From a virus, in the IMG/VR virus record IMGVR_UViG_3300009175_001426, positions 1 through 40,019 of that record: a stretch of 40,019 nt of DNA. One strand, written 5' to 3'. Position numbers and translations under genes: made by a program. The notes under the pieces were generated by a model that searched no databases, was not told the origin of the DNA, and was given only the letters and a program-made list of their open reading frames with translations. Below are positions 30,243 to 39,257 of this stretch, one piece after another. Numbering within the stretch: the first letter of the stretch is position 1; each line of letters begins with the position of its first letter.

Positions 30243-30375
30243 GTTGCAGGACATTCTCGCCATGCCGGAGGCGGAAGCCGATGGTTACCTGGAAGCATAT
30301 AGTCAACTTGTGAACCCGCCGAAGGCAAAGACCTACATGGTAAAGCGTCAGAAACAGGACAAGCGTAAGAGGTAA
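30223..30375 (+). CDS. Tail assembly chaperone, downstream frame (frameshift extension or separate small protein)
   Basis: 50 residues from the ATG at 30223, with AGAAGG upstream; the frame is open from 30139. It reads FELQDILAMPEAEADGYLEA, then YSQLVNPPKAK and a very basic end (KRQKQDKRKR). The offset from the previous frame is +1, equal to -2, as in Mu. It may be made mostly as an extension of the upstream protein by ribosome slippage in the overlap, for example a +1 slip on the GGGG at about 30233-30237, but own initiation is also possible. Confidence 0.65.
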   Translation: MLKVGFELQDILAMPEAEADGYLEAYSQLVNPPKAKTYMVKRQKQDKRKR

Positions 30376-30377
30376 AC

Positions 30378-32288
30378 ATGGGATCAGATACCATGAAACT
30401 CGCCCTGCAGTTGACCGGAGTGGACATGCTGTCCGGCCTTCTCGATCGGGTGAAGAAAAATGTCCTGAATCTCGGAGCCGCCGGTGAGCAAGTCTCTCGC
30501 GACTTCGACCGGATGAATGCCCACATCACCAAGGGGCTGCAAGGAGTGGCGGTCGCTGCGTATGGTGTGCACCAGATCGCCAAGGGTATCGTTCCGGCCG
30601 GAAATCTCCAAGAGGAGATGATCAATGTCGAGATGAGCCTGATGAAGTCCGGAAAAGAAGCCTCGATCCTTAACAGGGAACTAGACGAGGTGCGCAAGAC
30701 CGCCATTGAGCTGCAGAAGATCACGCCATTTTCCGCCCAGGAGATGGTGAAGGCTGAGAAGGAGTTTCTCAATTCCGGCGTGGAGTTCTCATCCGTCGTG
30801 GGCAATGGCGCAACCAAGTCCTCAGCCGCATTTGCCACAATTACTGGCGCATCCATAGAGCAGGCGCAGGCTGCCATGCTCAATATCGGCGTGCCGTATC
30901 ATCTCAAGGGCGCTGAATACGTCGAGGTTGCCGATGTCCTGCAGCGGCATGTCATGTCGGGTCGGTTGAAGGTCGGCGGGTTTGAGGAAGCGCTCAAAAA
31001 CTCGGCGGGTGTTACCAAGGGCTTTAAGTTGCCCTGGCATGATCTGGTGACAGGGTTGGCCGTTATCGGCGAGAGCGGTTTCGTCGGCTCCGAGGCGGGA
31101 ACCTATTACAAGGATTTTCTGGAACGTCTCACCGGTAGCTCTCGTATGACCAGGAAAGCCATGGCTGCTGCCAACCACCAGCTTAGAGCTGAAGGAAAAG
31201 GCGAGCTGAAATTTTGGGACAACAAGGGCGAACTCTTGCCCATGCACAACATTATTAAACAGTTGCGCGCCACCTTGGGTAGCATGGATACGCATCACAA
31301 GATGTTTTACCTGGAAAAGATGTTCGGACAACAAGGCGGCCAGGGTGGACTTGCCTTGATGAAAGATGGCCCCGGAAGCTGGGAGGCCGTCTTACAAAGA
31401 GCTGCTGAAGCGGCATCGCTATCAGATAAAATGGCAAAAAGGTTGGAGGGGTTCAATGCGAATTTAACCGCCCTTCAAGGGACCTCAAAAACGACAGCTG
31501 CCGTTGTTTTCGATCCGATGCTGCAACCGCTGACCAAGCTGGTGCAACTGCTCAACGATGCTACTGCAGGATTAGGGACTTTTTCCGAAGAGCATAAAAC
31601 GTTGACCAAGGGCGCCAATTATCTGGCCGGAGGGGCTGTGGCAGGAGCGGGTATCTTCGGTGCCTATCACCTGGTTAGGGGGGCGATCTCCGGCGGCAAG
31701 GTTTTAAAGGGGATTGGTGGTTTCAAGGGTTTGCTTGGGGGAGCTGCCGGAATCGGCTTGGGTGTTGCCGAAGGCAAGGCTTTGCAGGTTGCAGCTGGTG
31801 TCCAGCCGGTTTTTGTCGTCAATATGCCGGGAAATTTGGGTGGCGCATCTTCTATAATTGGCGGGGCCGCTGAAGCTGCGGCCGGTGCTGCCGGTGCGAC
31901 AGCTCTGGTGAAAACCTTTGCATCGACATTCGCGGCGGCGACTCCGTGGCTGGCGACAGCGGTGGTCTCCGCGTTAGGCGGCTATATCATCGGCGGCGGC
32001 ATTAACCGAGGTCTTGCCAAGTTTAGTGGGTGGCTCTCCGATGGTAAGTACGGTGGTGATGGCTGGCTGGGAGAGAGGATCTACGACGAGCAACAGAAAC
32101 CTGAAAATAAAGTTGGTGCCGGTTGGCTGGCAGATATGGGATTTGGCGAGAAACAAAAAAACGAGATCAACATGAACATCTCCGTCGATGCTCAAAATCG
32201 GGTGACGTCGTGGACCGACGATACGAACACGACCACCAACATTACCACGAATCGGGGATCGTTCACCGACCCTGATAGCTATAAATAA
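30378..32288 (+). CDS. Tail tape measure protein (Mu gp42-like)
   Basis: 636 residues from the ATG at 30378. N-terminal coil and helical region (LALQLTGVDMLSGLLDRVKK), a TMP core typical of Mu-like phages (LQKITPFSAQEMVKAEKEFL and IGESGFVGSEAGTYYKDFLE), then hydrophobic Gly/Ala-rich segments (LAGGAVAGAGIFGAYHLVRG and WLATAVVSALGGYIIGGGIN). It sets tail length. It directly follows the chaperone frames. Confidence 0.93.
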   Translation: MGSDTMKLALQLTGVDMLSGLLDRVKKNVLNLGAAGEQVSRDFDRMNAHITKGLQGVAVAAYGVHQIAKGIVPAGNLQEEMINVEMSLMKSGKEASILNRELDEVRKTAIELQKITPFSAQEMVKAEKEFLNSGVEFSSVVGNGATKSSAAFATITGASIEQAQAAMLNIGVPYHLKGAEYVEVADVLQRHVMSGRLKVGGFEEALKNSAGVTKGFKLPWHDLVTGLAVIGESGFVGSEAGTYYKDFLERLTGSSRMTRKAMAAANHQLRAEGKGELKFWDNKGELLPMHNIIKQLRATLGSMDTHHKMFYLEKMFGQQGGQGGLALMKDGPGSWEAVLQRAAEAASLSDKMAKRLEGFNANLTALQGTSKTTAAVVFDPMLQPLTKLVQLLNDATAGLGTFSEEHKTLTKGANYLAGGAVAGAGIFGAYHLVRGAISGGKVLKGIGGFKGLLGGAAGIGLGVAEGKALQVAAGVQPVFVVNMPGNLGGASSIIGGAAEAAAGAAGATALVKTFASTFAAATPWLATAVVSALGGYIIGGGINRGLAKFSGWLSDGKYGGDGWLGERIYDEQQKPENKVGAGWLADMGFGEKQKNEINMNISVDAQNRVTSWTDDTNTTTNITTNRGSFTDPDSYK

Positions 32289-32296
32289 GGTGTCCC

Positions 32297-33589
32297 GTGC
32301 CTGACCTCTACGCTGCAGAAATAAACGGTTTCGCTCTGGAAATTGAAACCACCGATGACACCTGGGAGAAGTCCATTGCCCGCCACGAGTATCCGTATAA
32401 AAACGGCGCGCTCCTGGAGGACATGGGGCAGAAGGCTCGGTGTCTCAAGTTTCGCTGTTATTTTTGGGACGATGGTGCCGATCATGCCACCTACGATGAT
32501 CATCGCGACTTCCTGGACCATCTGGATGACATGGAGATCATTGAGCTGGTCCATCCCAAGTACGGCCCGCTCAGGGGCAGTATCGAATCGGTTGCCATCC
32601 ACCATGATGATCGTGATCGGATGGCGCAGATCGACATCTCCTTTGTCGAGGGACTGATCGAGGATCCCGACGATACCGCCCATGAGGATGTCGAGGCAGG
32701 AGCCGAGGAATCCTACAACGACAGCATCGCCGATCAGCAGCAGGAATTTGCAGACGATGCGAAATCAGCCATGGGTTCTGAATCCTCCGGCATCCTGGGC
32801 AAAGTTCTGGATCCGAATCTCGGTATTGTCGAGCAGTTTACTTCCGTGTCAACGAAGGCTCGAAACTATCTTAAAATGGTGGAGAAGTACGTCGGCATCC
32901 TGGAAGGCACGCTCAATACCATCGCCAACCCGGCAAACTCGCTCACCTCAACCCTCAATTACGGCACCAGCCTGCCCGGGCGAGTGATCGGCAGCATCAC
33001 CCGCTGCATGGAGCGCTATGCCCTGCTCTACCAATCACCGCAAACGGCACCAGCTCGTTTTGTCGACAGCATGTCCCAGGGACATAAAGAGTTGGCAGCG
33101 GCCTCGGGTGCTTTCGCCAAAACTACGACCATAGCGGCGGCCAGCCACACCGCCTTACAGACCGCTTACCTCTATAAACAAGATGAAACGGTGCGGACCC
33201 TGCAGAAACGCAGTGAAGGAAAACCGGCTTTCGACACGCTGGGGAACTACACCCCTCCGGAGCTGTCGGCCACCGACATCCAACCGATGACGGTACGTGA
33301 GTTGGAAAGCAGCCTGGCCACGGTGCGGGGCATGCTTCAGGATGCCATCAACCTGTCGCGGCAATCCACCAGCCTCAAAAAACAGGCGTTGCAGCTGCAG
33401 ACCCATGTCAACACCATTAAGCTGGATAGGGAGAAGATTACCCAGGTGCAGCTTGACAACCCTATGCCGTTGCACCTGGTCTGTTTGAAGTTCGGGTTGC
33501 CCTATGGTGCCGCCGATCGCCTGATGATGATCAACGATATCCGCAACCCCAACGAAGTCGGCGGCGAGGTGAGTGTGTATGTCTCCTGA
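32297..33589 (+). CDS. DNA circularisation protein N (Mu gp43-like)
   Basis: 430 residues from a GTG with ATAAGG upstream. The N-terminal 120 residues match the Mu N domain (EIETTDDTWEKSIARHEYPY, KNGALLEDMGQKARCLKFRC and GPLRGSIESVAIHHDDRD). The middle is helical, and the C terminus ends in an MPLHLVCLKFGLPYGAADRL / INDIRNPNEV LysM-like segment. In Mu-type tails it belongs to the baseplate hub and was linked to circularising injected DNA. Confidence 0.9.
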   Translation: MPDLYAAEINGFALEIETTDDTWEKSIARHEYPYKNGALLEDMGQKARCLKFRCYFWDDGADHATYDDHRDFLDHLDDMEIIELVHPKYGPLRGSIESVAIHHDDRDRMAQIDISFVEGLIEDPDDTAHEDVEAGAEESYNDSIADQQQEFADDAKSAMGSESSGILGKVLDPNLGIVEQFTSVSTKARNYLKMVEKYVGILEGTLNTIANPANSLTSTLNYGTSLPGRVIGSITRCMERYALLYQSPQTAPARFVDSMSQGHKELAAASGAFAKTTTIAAASHTALQTAYLYKQDETVRTLQKRSEGKPAFDTLGNYTPPELSATDIQPMTVRELESSLATVRGMLQDAINLSRQSTSLKKQALQLQTHVNTIKLDREKITQVQLDNPMPLHLVCLKFGLPYGAADRLMMINDIRNPNEVGGEVSVYVS

Positions 33590-34655
33590 TACTATATCCC
33601 TGCAGATTGCTGGACGTCGCATCGAGCGGTTCCTGTCCTATACGATCGCGGTCGATCTCTATACGCCCGCCGATGCCTTCTCTTTGGAGATTGCCAATCC
33701 GGAGACAGAGATCAAGCGGGGCCAGCGCTGCGAGCTGTATGTCAACGGCCAGTTGGAGCTGACTGGCATCATCGACAAAAGTTCCAGGAAATATGGCAAG
33801 GCCGGGTTGACCACGCGGATTGAAGGCCGCGATCTGATGGGCCTGTTGGTAGACTCACACTGTGAACAATTCGTCGATGTCGAGGGCATGAAGCTCTCGG
33901 ATCTGGCCGAGATGCTGCTCAAGACGGTGCCGTTCATCAACCGGAAGCAGATCCAGTATCAGGAGAACATCGTCGGCAAGCTAAGGAGTCATAGGCATCA
34001 TCAAGGATCGGGGCAATCGCTGATGGGATCTATGGATTCACCGCAGAAGGTGTCCAGGATCGAGCCGGGCATGACGGTTTTTGACGCTTTGCGAACCTAT
34101 GCCGCCAGCCGGGGCCTTATGTTTTTCGCCCTTCCGGACGGCACCTTTGTCTTTGGCAGACCAAAGGCCAAGGGAGAGCCGCTCTACTCCCTCACCTGTC
34201 TCGAGACAGGAAAGGGCAACAATGTGCTAGAGGGCGAGGAGATCGACGATATCTCCAAACGGTTCTCTAAAATAACGGTGCTCGGTCAACAGCAGGGGCA
34301 GGATGATTTCATGATGGACGCCACCAAAATTACCACCCATGGGACGGTGACAGATCCGGATTTCCCTTTCTATAAACCCTTTGTCGTCAGGGACAACAAT
34401 GACTCCAAAAGCCCGGAGCTGCATGCCCGGTTCATCCTGGAGCATCAACGGCACCAGGGTTATCAACTCCATTACAAGGTCCAAAGCCACACCCAGAACG
34501 GCAAGAACTGGCAGGTCAATGAATTGTGCCGGGTACGCGATGAAGTTCTTGGGATAGATGGAGTCTATCTCCTCTACGGTCGGGCCATGGAACGCTCCCG
34601 ACAGGAAGGAACTATTACGCGTCTGAAGCTGGGGATGCCGGGGTTAGTACAATGA
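33579..34655 (+). CDS. Baseplate hub protein P (Mu gp44-like)
   Basis: 358 residues from the ATG at 33579, with a GAGGTGA site; a GTG two codons earlier is the alternative. DTISLQIAGRRIERFLSYTI, then FSLEIANPETEIKRGQRCEL, the YVNGQLELTGIIDKSSRKYG motif and RIEGRDLMGLLVDS identify the gpD/gpP hub family. It forms the trimeric hub holding the spike. It overlaps gene N by 11 bases and the spike gene by four. Confidence 0.93.
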   Translation: MSPDTISLQIAGRRIERFLSYTIAVDLYTPADAFSLEIANPETEIKRGQRCELYVNGQLELTGIIDKSSRKYGKAGLTTRIEGRDLMGLLVDSHCEQFVDVEGMKLSDLAEMLLKTVPFINRKQIQYQENIVGKLRSHRHHQGSGQSLMGSMDSPQKVSRIEPGMTVFDALRTYAASRGLMFFALPDGTFVFGRPKAKGEPLYSLTCLETGKGNNVLEGEEIDDISKRFSKITVLGQQQGQDDFMMDATKITTHGTVTDPDFPFYKPFVVRDNNDSKSPELHARFILEHQRHQGYQLHYKVQSHTQNGKNWQVNELCRVRDEVLGIDGVYLLYGRAMERSRQEGTITRLKLGMPGLVQ

Positions 34656-35152
34656 TCAGGGGTATCGTTGGATCCGTGTGGGAAGGTTTTATCAAACGCA
34701 TCAGTGCCAGTGGCCGTACGGGCGAGACCTTTACCAATCGGGAGTATTTCCAGCATTACGGTTTTACCTCGAGGCCTCACCCAGGCGCAGAAACTATCTT
34801 TATCCAAGAGGGCAATCATATTATCGCAGTGGCCTCGGACGATCGCCGCTATCGCCTGGCGATCGAGGAAGGCGAAGCGGCACTCTATAGCGACGAAGGC
34901 GACCATGTGCTTCTTAAGCGCGGTCGGGTGATTGAAATAGAGACCGAGACCCTGATAGTCAAAGCAGGAACCAAGGTCCGGTTTGAAACGCCGTTGATCG
35001 AGACCACCGGTCAGGTTACGGCGGAAGACACGATTACAGACCTCAGCGCCAGTACCGGCAAGAGCATGAGCGCTATGCGCACCATTTATGACGGCCACAT
35101 CCATAACGAGCACGATGGCGGCCAGACCAGTGCGCCGACCCAGGGGATGTAA
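34652..35152 (+). CDS. Baseplate spike/assembly protein V (Mu gp45-like)
   Basis: 166 residues. The N-terminal OB-like region (MIRGIVGSVWEGFIKRISAS, then FTSRPHPGAETIFIQEGNHI) is followed by a beta-helix stretch rich in I, E and T. The C terminus carries GHIHNEHDG, an H-x-H type site like the iron-binding tip of P2/Mu spikes. It pierces the host outer membrane. Start overlaps hub gene stop (ATGA). Confidence 0.93.
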   Translation: MIRGIVGSVWEGFIKRISASGRTGETFTNREYFQHYGFTSRPHPGAETIFIQEGNHIIAVASDDRRYRLAIEEGEAALYSDEGDHVLLKRGRVIEIETETLIVKAGTKVRFETPLIETTGQVTAEDTITDLSASTGKSMSAMRTIYDGHIHNEHDGGQTSAPTQGM

Positions 35153-35514
35153 TGGATTACGCCATCACCATAGGTGACAACCTGGCGGGCGCGATGACCT
35201 TTGATCCGGCCACCGATATCAGCAACAATATCTTTCTCAGCCTGACGGTGAAAAAGGGTTCGTGGTTTCACAACCCACAATTCGGCCTGCGGCAGCGGGG
35301 CAGATTGAAGAATACCGAGACCACGGCTGCTCTGATCCGCCATGATTATAAAGACGCTCTCCAGTGGTTGATCGATACTGGACGGGCCAAGTCGGTTGAG
35401 GTGTGGGCGGAACGCGATCGCACCCAGGATCTCAACCGGTTGAAGCTGCTGGTCGAGGTGGTGCAGGCAGACGGCCACAAGGTGACGTTCGAGATATTTA
35501 GAGAGGTGGTGTGA
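35152..35514 (+). CDS. GP46-family baseplate protein (gpW/gp25-like)
   Basis: 120 residues: ITIGDNLAGAMTFDPATDIS, then NNIFLSLTVKKGSWFHNPQF and GLRQRGRLKNT, the phage GP46 signature. It corresponds to Mu gp46, a wedge component equivalent to T4 gp25 and P2 gpW. TAATG overlap with the spike gene. Confidence 0.92.
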   Translation: MDYAITIGDNLAGAMTFDPATDISNNIFLSLTVKKGSWFHNPQFGLRQRGRLKNTETTAALIRHDYKDALQWLIDTGRAKSVEVWAERDRTQDLNRLKLLVEVVQADGHKVTFEIFREVV

Positions 35515-36284
35515 TGGCCTATGAAAAAGGCTTCGACGAAATACTGAACGACATCCTGATCGATTTCCGTAACATCTTCCCCAGTGTTGATGTCTCCCAA
35601 GGGAGCCTGGCGTACATGAAAGCTGCCGGGTATGCCTCGGCCCTATGGGGACTGTACCGAAATCAGGATTGGATCAGTAAGCAGATTTTTCCAGACACGG
35701 CCGATACCGAGGCTCTTGAACATCATGGCTGGGTACGCGGTGTCACACGCACTGCGGGCGAGAGTGACGCTGTCTACCTGGCCCGTCAGCTCGACTACAT
35801 CCGCAGGCCCCCAGCAGGAGGCAACAAATACGATTACGAAAAATGGGCCGAAGAGGTCGATGGCGTACAGAAGGCCTATGCCTTTCCTCTGGCTCAGGGG
35901 CCGGAGAGTGTGGATGTGGTGATCCGGGCCAATGTCGCCACCACCGGATCCGAAATTCCCGACCAAGACTTGCTCGATGCGGTGTCTGCCCATATTGCTG
36001 ATCAGCGACCGGTAGGGGCTCGGTTTATCCGAGTGCTAGCCCCGACCGTGGTCTATCAGGACGTGACCATGACCGGGGTGGGCAGCATTCTGGCGGCAAC
36101 GGTGCAAGCCGATATTGCCGCCTACTTGACCGTTTTTACACCTGGGCAAGTCTTGTATTTGCCGCAGTTGACCGGCCTTGCCACGGCTAACGGCGTGGCC
36201 AATCCGGACCTCTCGATTCCTGCCGCCATGGTGATACCGGCACCTTATGCCATGCTGCGTCCGGGCGTGATCAATGTCAGCTAA
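35514..36284 (+). CDS. Baseplate wedge protein J (Mu gp47-like)
   Basis: 256 residues from the ATG at 35514, with AGAGAGG upstream. It shows the baseplate J pattern: FRNIFPSVDVSQGSLAYMKA, then ALWGLYRNQDWISKQIFPDT, ALEHHGWVRGVTRTAGESDA and the RRPPAGGNKYDYEKWAEEVD motif with a VRPVGAR-like DQRPVGARFIRVLAP. It links wedges in the baseplate. It overlaps the next gene by 11 bases. Confidence 0.94.
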   Translation: MAYEKGFDEILNDILIDFRNIFPSVDVSQGSLAYMKAAGYASALWGLYRNQDWISKQIFPDTADTEALEHHGWVRGVTRTAGESDAVYLARQLDYIRRPPAGGNKYDYEKWAEEVDGVQKAYAFPLAQGPESVDVVIRANVATTGSEIPDQDLLDAVSAHIADQRPVGARFIRVLAPTVVYQDVTMTGVGSILAATVQADIAAYLTVFTPGQVLYLPQLTGLATANGVANPDLSIPAAMVIPAPYAMLRPGVINVS

Positions 36285-36825
36285 TCGGGACGCCCTCCGT
36301 CTGCTCATGCCCATTGAATTGGGCGGAGATCATGACGCGGATCTGGATCTGGATGCCAAGCATCTCGACATTGCCCAGGCCAGTGCCGAGACCCTGCTCC
36401 GGGAGATATTTCCGGATACGGCGGTTGCGTTGCTGGCGGATTGGGAGCTGGAACTGGGATTGATACCCGGTGCGGACGAACCCTTACAATCCCGACGCGA
36501 TCAGGTGGTTCGCAAGATCCGCGAGCGTGGTGGTTTATCAATCCCATACTTTAAAGGCCTGGCGCGGGCCCTCGGCTACGAAATCGAGATCGTCGAGCCA
36601 GTTCCGTTCATGGCCGGATGGGGACGGGCCGGTGATAAATTATACGGGACGTCTATCTGCTATCAATGGGGAGTGCGGATACTTAATCAGCCCATTTACA
36701 GGTTCAGGGCGGGTGTATCGGTTGCGGGAGAAAGGCTGACCTGGTGGCATCAACAAACCGTACTCGAGGATATCTTTAGGGACTTGAAGCCAGCCCATAC
36801 CTTTGTCTACTTCATTTACGAATAG
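36274..36825 (+). CDS. gp48/YmfQ-family tail protein (DUF2313)
   Basis: 183 residues: ALRLLMPIELGGDHDADLDL, then ASAETLLREIFPDTAVALLA, DWELELGLIPGADEPLQSRR and QVVRKIRERGGLSIPYFKGL, the family's signature. C-terminal RFRAGVSVAGERLTWW and a final aromatic strand follow. It bridges baseplate and fibres in Mu (gp48). Confidence 0.92.
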   Translation: MSANRDALRLLMPIELGGDHDADLDLDAKHLDIAQASAETLLREIFPDTAVALLADWELELGLIPGADEPLQSRRDQVVRKIRERGGLSIPYFKGLARALGYEIEIVEPVPFMAGWGRAGDKLYGTSICYQWGVRILNQPIYRFRAGVSVAGERLTWWHQQTVLEDIFRDLKPAHTFVYFIYE

Positions 36826-36833
36826 GAGCAACA

Positions 36834-38132
36834 ATGCAGAGATTAATAGAAGATGGCGGGGTGGTTATCGAAGGTAACCCGGCGACCAATACTGAAGGAA
36901 CTCCCGTGCGTGGTGCATGGCTACAAGCGATTGACGATGAACTGATAGGGTTGGTGGAAAATACAGGAGAAACCCTCAACCCGGAGGACAACGGCCAAAT
37001 TGCAAAGGGTATCCAGTCTGGCAAACTCATCTCATCAGTCGCCGGGGGTACTGCCGACGCACTGACCGGGACGTTCACCCCTATCATCGAAACGTTGATC
37101 AATAATATGGTGCTGTGCGTCCGGGCAGCCGGCGCCAACACGACCACCGCGGTGACGTTCACCCCAAACCCTGGAGTCATCGCACCAGTGGGTGTGTACA
37201 AGGGAGCAAACGTTGTTCTGGCAATGGGTGACATTGCCGGAGCAGGTCATGGTCTCAAGTTTCGATGGGATGCAACATTGACCAAATGGGAGTTATTGAA
37301 CCCGGCAACAGGGATATCCATAGCTGCGCCAAACTTCAAAAACAAACTTCCTAATGGTGCTTTTCGCATAAACCAGCGCAAGTATATTTCCGGTACGGCA
37401 CTAGCCCCCGGAGTCCCATTAACTGGCGTCGGCTATGGCCACGACGGATGGAGAGCTGGAGCTGGCGGGTGCACATACACATTCGCTCAGTCCATGGGGC
37501 CGACCCAGATAAACATCACTGCAGGTACGCTTATCTCCGTGGCTGAGGATTCCACTGTAGATGGCACGGCGATGGTTCTATCTTGGGGCGGATCGGCACA
37601 GGGCCGTGTTGGCGTCAATGGCGCTGCGCCATCCGGGGCTTATGCGGCTAGCCCGATCACACTGACCGCGACTCCTGGGCAGACAGTTTCTGTTGAATTT
37701 AACACCGGGACGTTGGGTAAGGTCGATCTAAGGAACGGGCTCACGCCATCTGCAGATTACGAGTGGCCACCGTTGTGGATGGTACTGGCCGTGTGCCAAA
37801 GGTACCTACCCGCATTCAATACTCCTTCTGGACAAGTTGGATCAGTAAACTGGGTATCGTCAACGGCTTTTCAAGCCAATTTCAGCTTTCCCGTTACAGC
37901 GAGGGCCGTGCCATCAACGATATCAGTATCATCTATCGGCCATTTCGTCGCTAACACCCCCGGTGGTAGCAACAACGTCTGCACGGGGGTTTTCGCGTAT
38001 TGGATAGCTGGGCTGAACTCCTTTAGCGTCACCGGCACGGTTGCTGGGGGCGGTGGAACATTGGGTACCGGTGGTTTTCTTTATGCCGGTAACGGTTCAG
38101 CACAAATTCTTTTTTTTGGGTGTGAGTTATGA
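36834..38132 (+). CDS. Tail fibre protein
   Basis: 432 residues with GGAGCAAC upstream. The N-terminal helix (MQRLIEDGGVVIEGNPATNT) anchors fibres in Mu-like baseplates. A long Gly/Ala/Thr/Val-rich beta region follows, with the KNKLPNGAFRINQRKYISGT motif of phage adhesins and a carbohydrate-binding-like W-rich section (YGHDGWRAGAGGCTYTFAQS). The C-terminal end is variable-looking. It would set host range. It overlaps the assembly gene by four bases. Confidence 0.88.
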   Translation: MQRLIEDGGVVIEGNPATNTEGTPVRGAWLQAIDDELIGLVENTGETLNPEDNGQIAKGIQSGKLISSVAGGTADALTGTFTPIIETLINNMVLCVRAAGANTTTAVTFTPNPGVIAPVGVYKGANVVLAMGDIAGAGHGLKFRWDATLTKWELLNPATGISIAAPNFKNKLPNGAFRINQRKYISGTALAPGVPLTGVGYGHDGWRAGAGGCTYTFAQSMGPTQINITAGTLISVAEDSTVDGTAMVLSWGGSAQGRVGVNGAAPSGAYAASPITLTATPGQTVSVEFNTGTLGKVDLRNGLTPSADYEWPPLWMVLAVCQRYLPAFNTPSGQVGSVNWVSSTAFQANFSFPVTARAVPSTISVSSIGHFVANTPGGSNNVCTGVFAYWIAGLNSFSVTGTVAGGGGTLGTGGFLYAGNGSAQILFFGCEL

Positions 38133-38638
38133 CAATATGGAAATATACAAATAAAGATAAGACTGCCGTGGCCCGCACTCTGGAAGATGGCCGGTGTGAG
38201 TCGTGTTCGGTGGCGGCGATTGATGATTGGATTGCAGAAGGCAATACTCCTGATCCGTTTACTCCTCCTCCTGAAAATTCTGTTCAGGTTTGGGAACGAA
38301 TAAAGACTGAGCGTGATCGTCTCCGTTTCAACGGCGGCGTCAAAGTCAATGATCACTGGTTTTTATCTACCGCTATTGCCGCAGGAGAATACAACTCCCT
38401 GGCCTTAATTTCTGTTGGACTTCCAGACCAAACCGTTCTCCGCAAAGAATGGAGAACTATGGATGGAACGACGGTCGATATGACGCCCTTGCTTGTCAAA
38501 CAAATCCTTACTGCCGGTTTTGCTCAGATTGCAGCTATTGATGATGCTGCTCAGGTGCACAAGGCTCTCATGGAGGCGAGCGCTAATCCGGAATCCTATG
38601 ATTTTAGCTCCGGTTGGCCCCAGGGATTTGAGGGGTAA
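38129..38638 (+). CDS. Tail fibre assembly-type protein (DUF4376-like)
   Basis: 169 residues. N-terminal short beta motif (IWKYTNKDKTAVARTLEDGR), a Pro-rich linker (DPFTPPPENS), then the DUF4376-like helical domain (WERIKTERDRLRFNGGVKVN, then WFLSTAIAAGEYNSLALI and WRTMDGTTVDMTPLLVKQIL). Such proteins sit just after fibre genes and help fold or attach fibres. Confidence 0.8.
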   Translation: MTIWKYTNKDKTAVARTLEDGRCESCSVAAIDDWIAEGNTPDPFTPPPENSVQVWERIKTERDRLRFNGGVKVNDHWFLSTAIAAGEYNSLALISVGLPDQTVLRKEWRTMDGTTVDMTPLLVKQILTAGFAQIAAIDDAAQVHKALMEASANPESYDFSSGWPQGFEG

Positions 38639-38641
38639 TCT

Positions 38642-39088
38642 ATGACGTCTATCCGCCTGCTTTTCAGCACCACTAGTAACCCATTTTCGGCATTAATCCG
38701 TGCGGCGACTTGGTCACGCTGGTCGCATGTTTCCATGATAGGTGGTGATTTTGTGATTGAGGCCGCTGCCCTCCATGGAGTGCGGCGGGTTTCTCTTATG
38801 GAAGCCTTCAGTCGAGCCGAGGATAGGGAGATAGTCGCATTGCCCTGCGCAGATCCGGCAGCTGTGATCGCTGCTGCCTCTAGCCAGATCGGCAAGCCTT
38901 ACGACTACACCGCCGTTCTTGGCCTTGGCCTGCACCGAGATTGGCAGGAGGATGATTCTTGGTTTTGCTCTGAGCTGGTCGCGTGGGGCTTTAACACTGC
39001 TGGGCAGCCATTGTTTCGGTCGGATTGTATGCGTCGGATCACACCGCAGCATTTGTGGATGTTGGCGCCGATTGTGACCAACATGTAG
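38642..39088 (+). CDS. Permuted papain-like amidase (YiiX/NlpC-type)
   Basis: 148 residues. Permuted order with catalytic His first (H29 in WSRWSHVSMIGGDFVIEA) and Cys later (C109 in DDSWFCSELVAWGFNTAG), typical of YiiX/YebB-like NlpC/P60 relatives. It could cleave peptide or lipid-ester bonds in the cell envelope, perhaps at tail penetration or release. It ends the tail operon. No signal peptide. Confidence 0.78.
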   Translation: MTSIRLLFSTTSNPFSALIRAATWSRWSHVSMIGGDFVIEAAALHGVRRVSLMEAFSRAEDREIVALPCADPAAVIAAASSQIGKPYDYTAVLGLGLHRDWQEDDSWFCSELVAWGFNTAGQPLFRSDCMRRITPQHLWMLAPIVTNM

Positions 39089-39098
39089 AAGTTATCAA

Positions 39099-39214
39099 GG
39101 TCGGGACTGGGAGGAGCGCAAACTCCTCCCGAACTTTCCGACCGTGCTTGAACACGGAAGGAGGCCCGCAGGTTCGACCCGCTATAGTCCCGATGCACGC
39201 TGTGGACAGCGCAT
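39099..39214. other. Highly structured gap: cloverleaf-like set of inverted repeats
   Basis: The 169-base gap holds a closing stem TCGGGAC (39100-39106) / GTCCCGA (39186-39192), extended by one G-T pair. Inside are GGGAGGAG-cgcaaa-CTCCTCCC (39108-39129), CCGTG-cttgaa-CACGG and GCAGG-ttcga-CCCGC. A further hairpin CGCTGT-gg-ACAGCG lies at 39197-39210. The inner layout resembles a tRNA, with GGTTCGA near the 3' side, but D-arm, anticodon loop size and end are wrong. The first hairpin may serve as the late terminator. A promoter for the methylase is expected here but not recognised. Confidence 0.55.
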
Positions 39215-39257
39215 GGGGGTAGTAGCATATCACCTGCATTACCGCAAGGAGCCTTTC

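Noticed and set aside
39100-39192. Functional tRNA gene (Sec or Ser)
   Set aside because: The D-arm is an eight-pair stem, the central loop is six bases, the T-stem has a mismatch and only a five-base loop, and the end is TGCA. On the minus strand a TTCAAG loop includes TCA but no T-loop is present.
39089-39257. Third copy of the late promoter block
   Set aside because: No match to the CACCGTTTTGC...CTCTTATAT pattern found.
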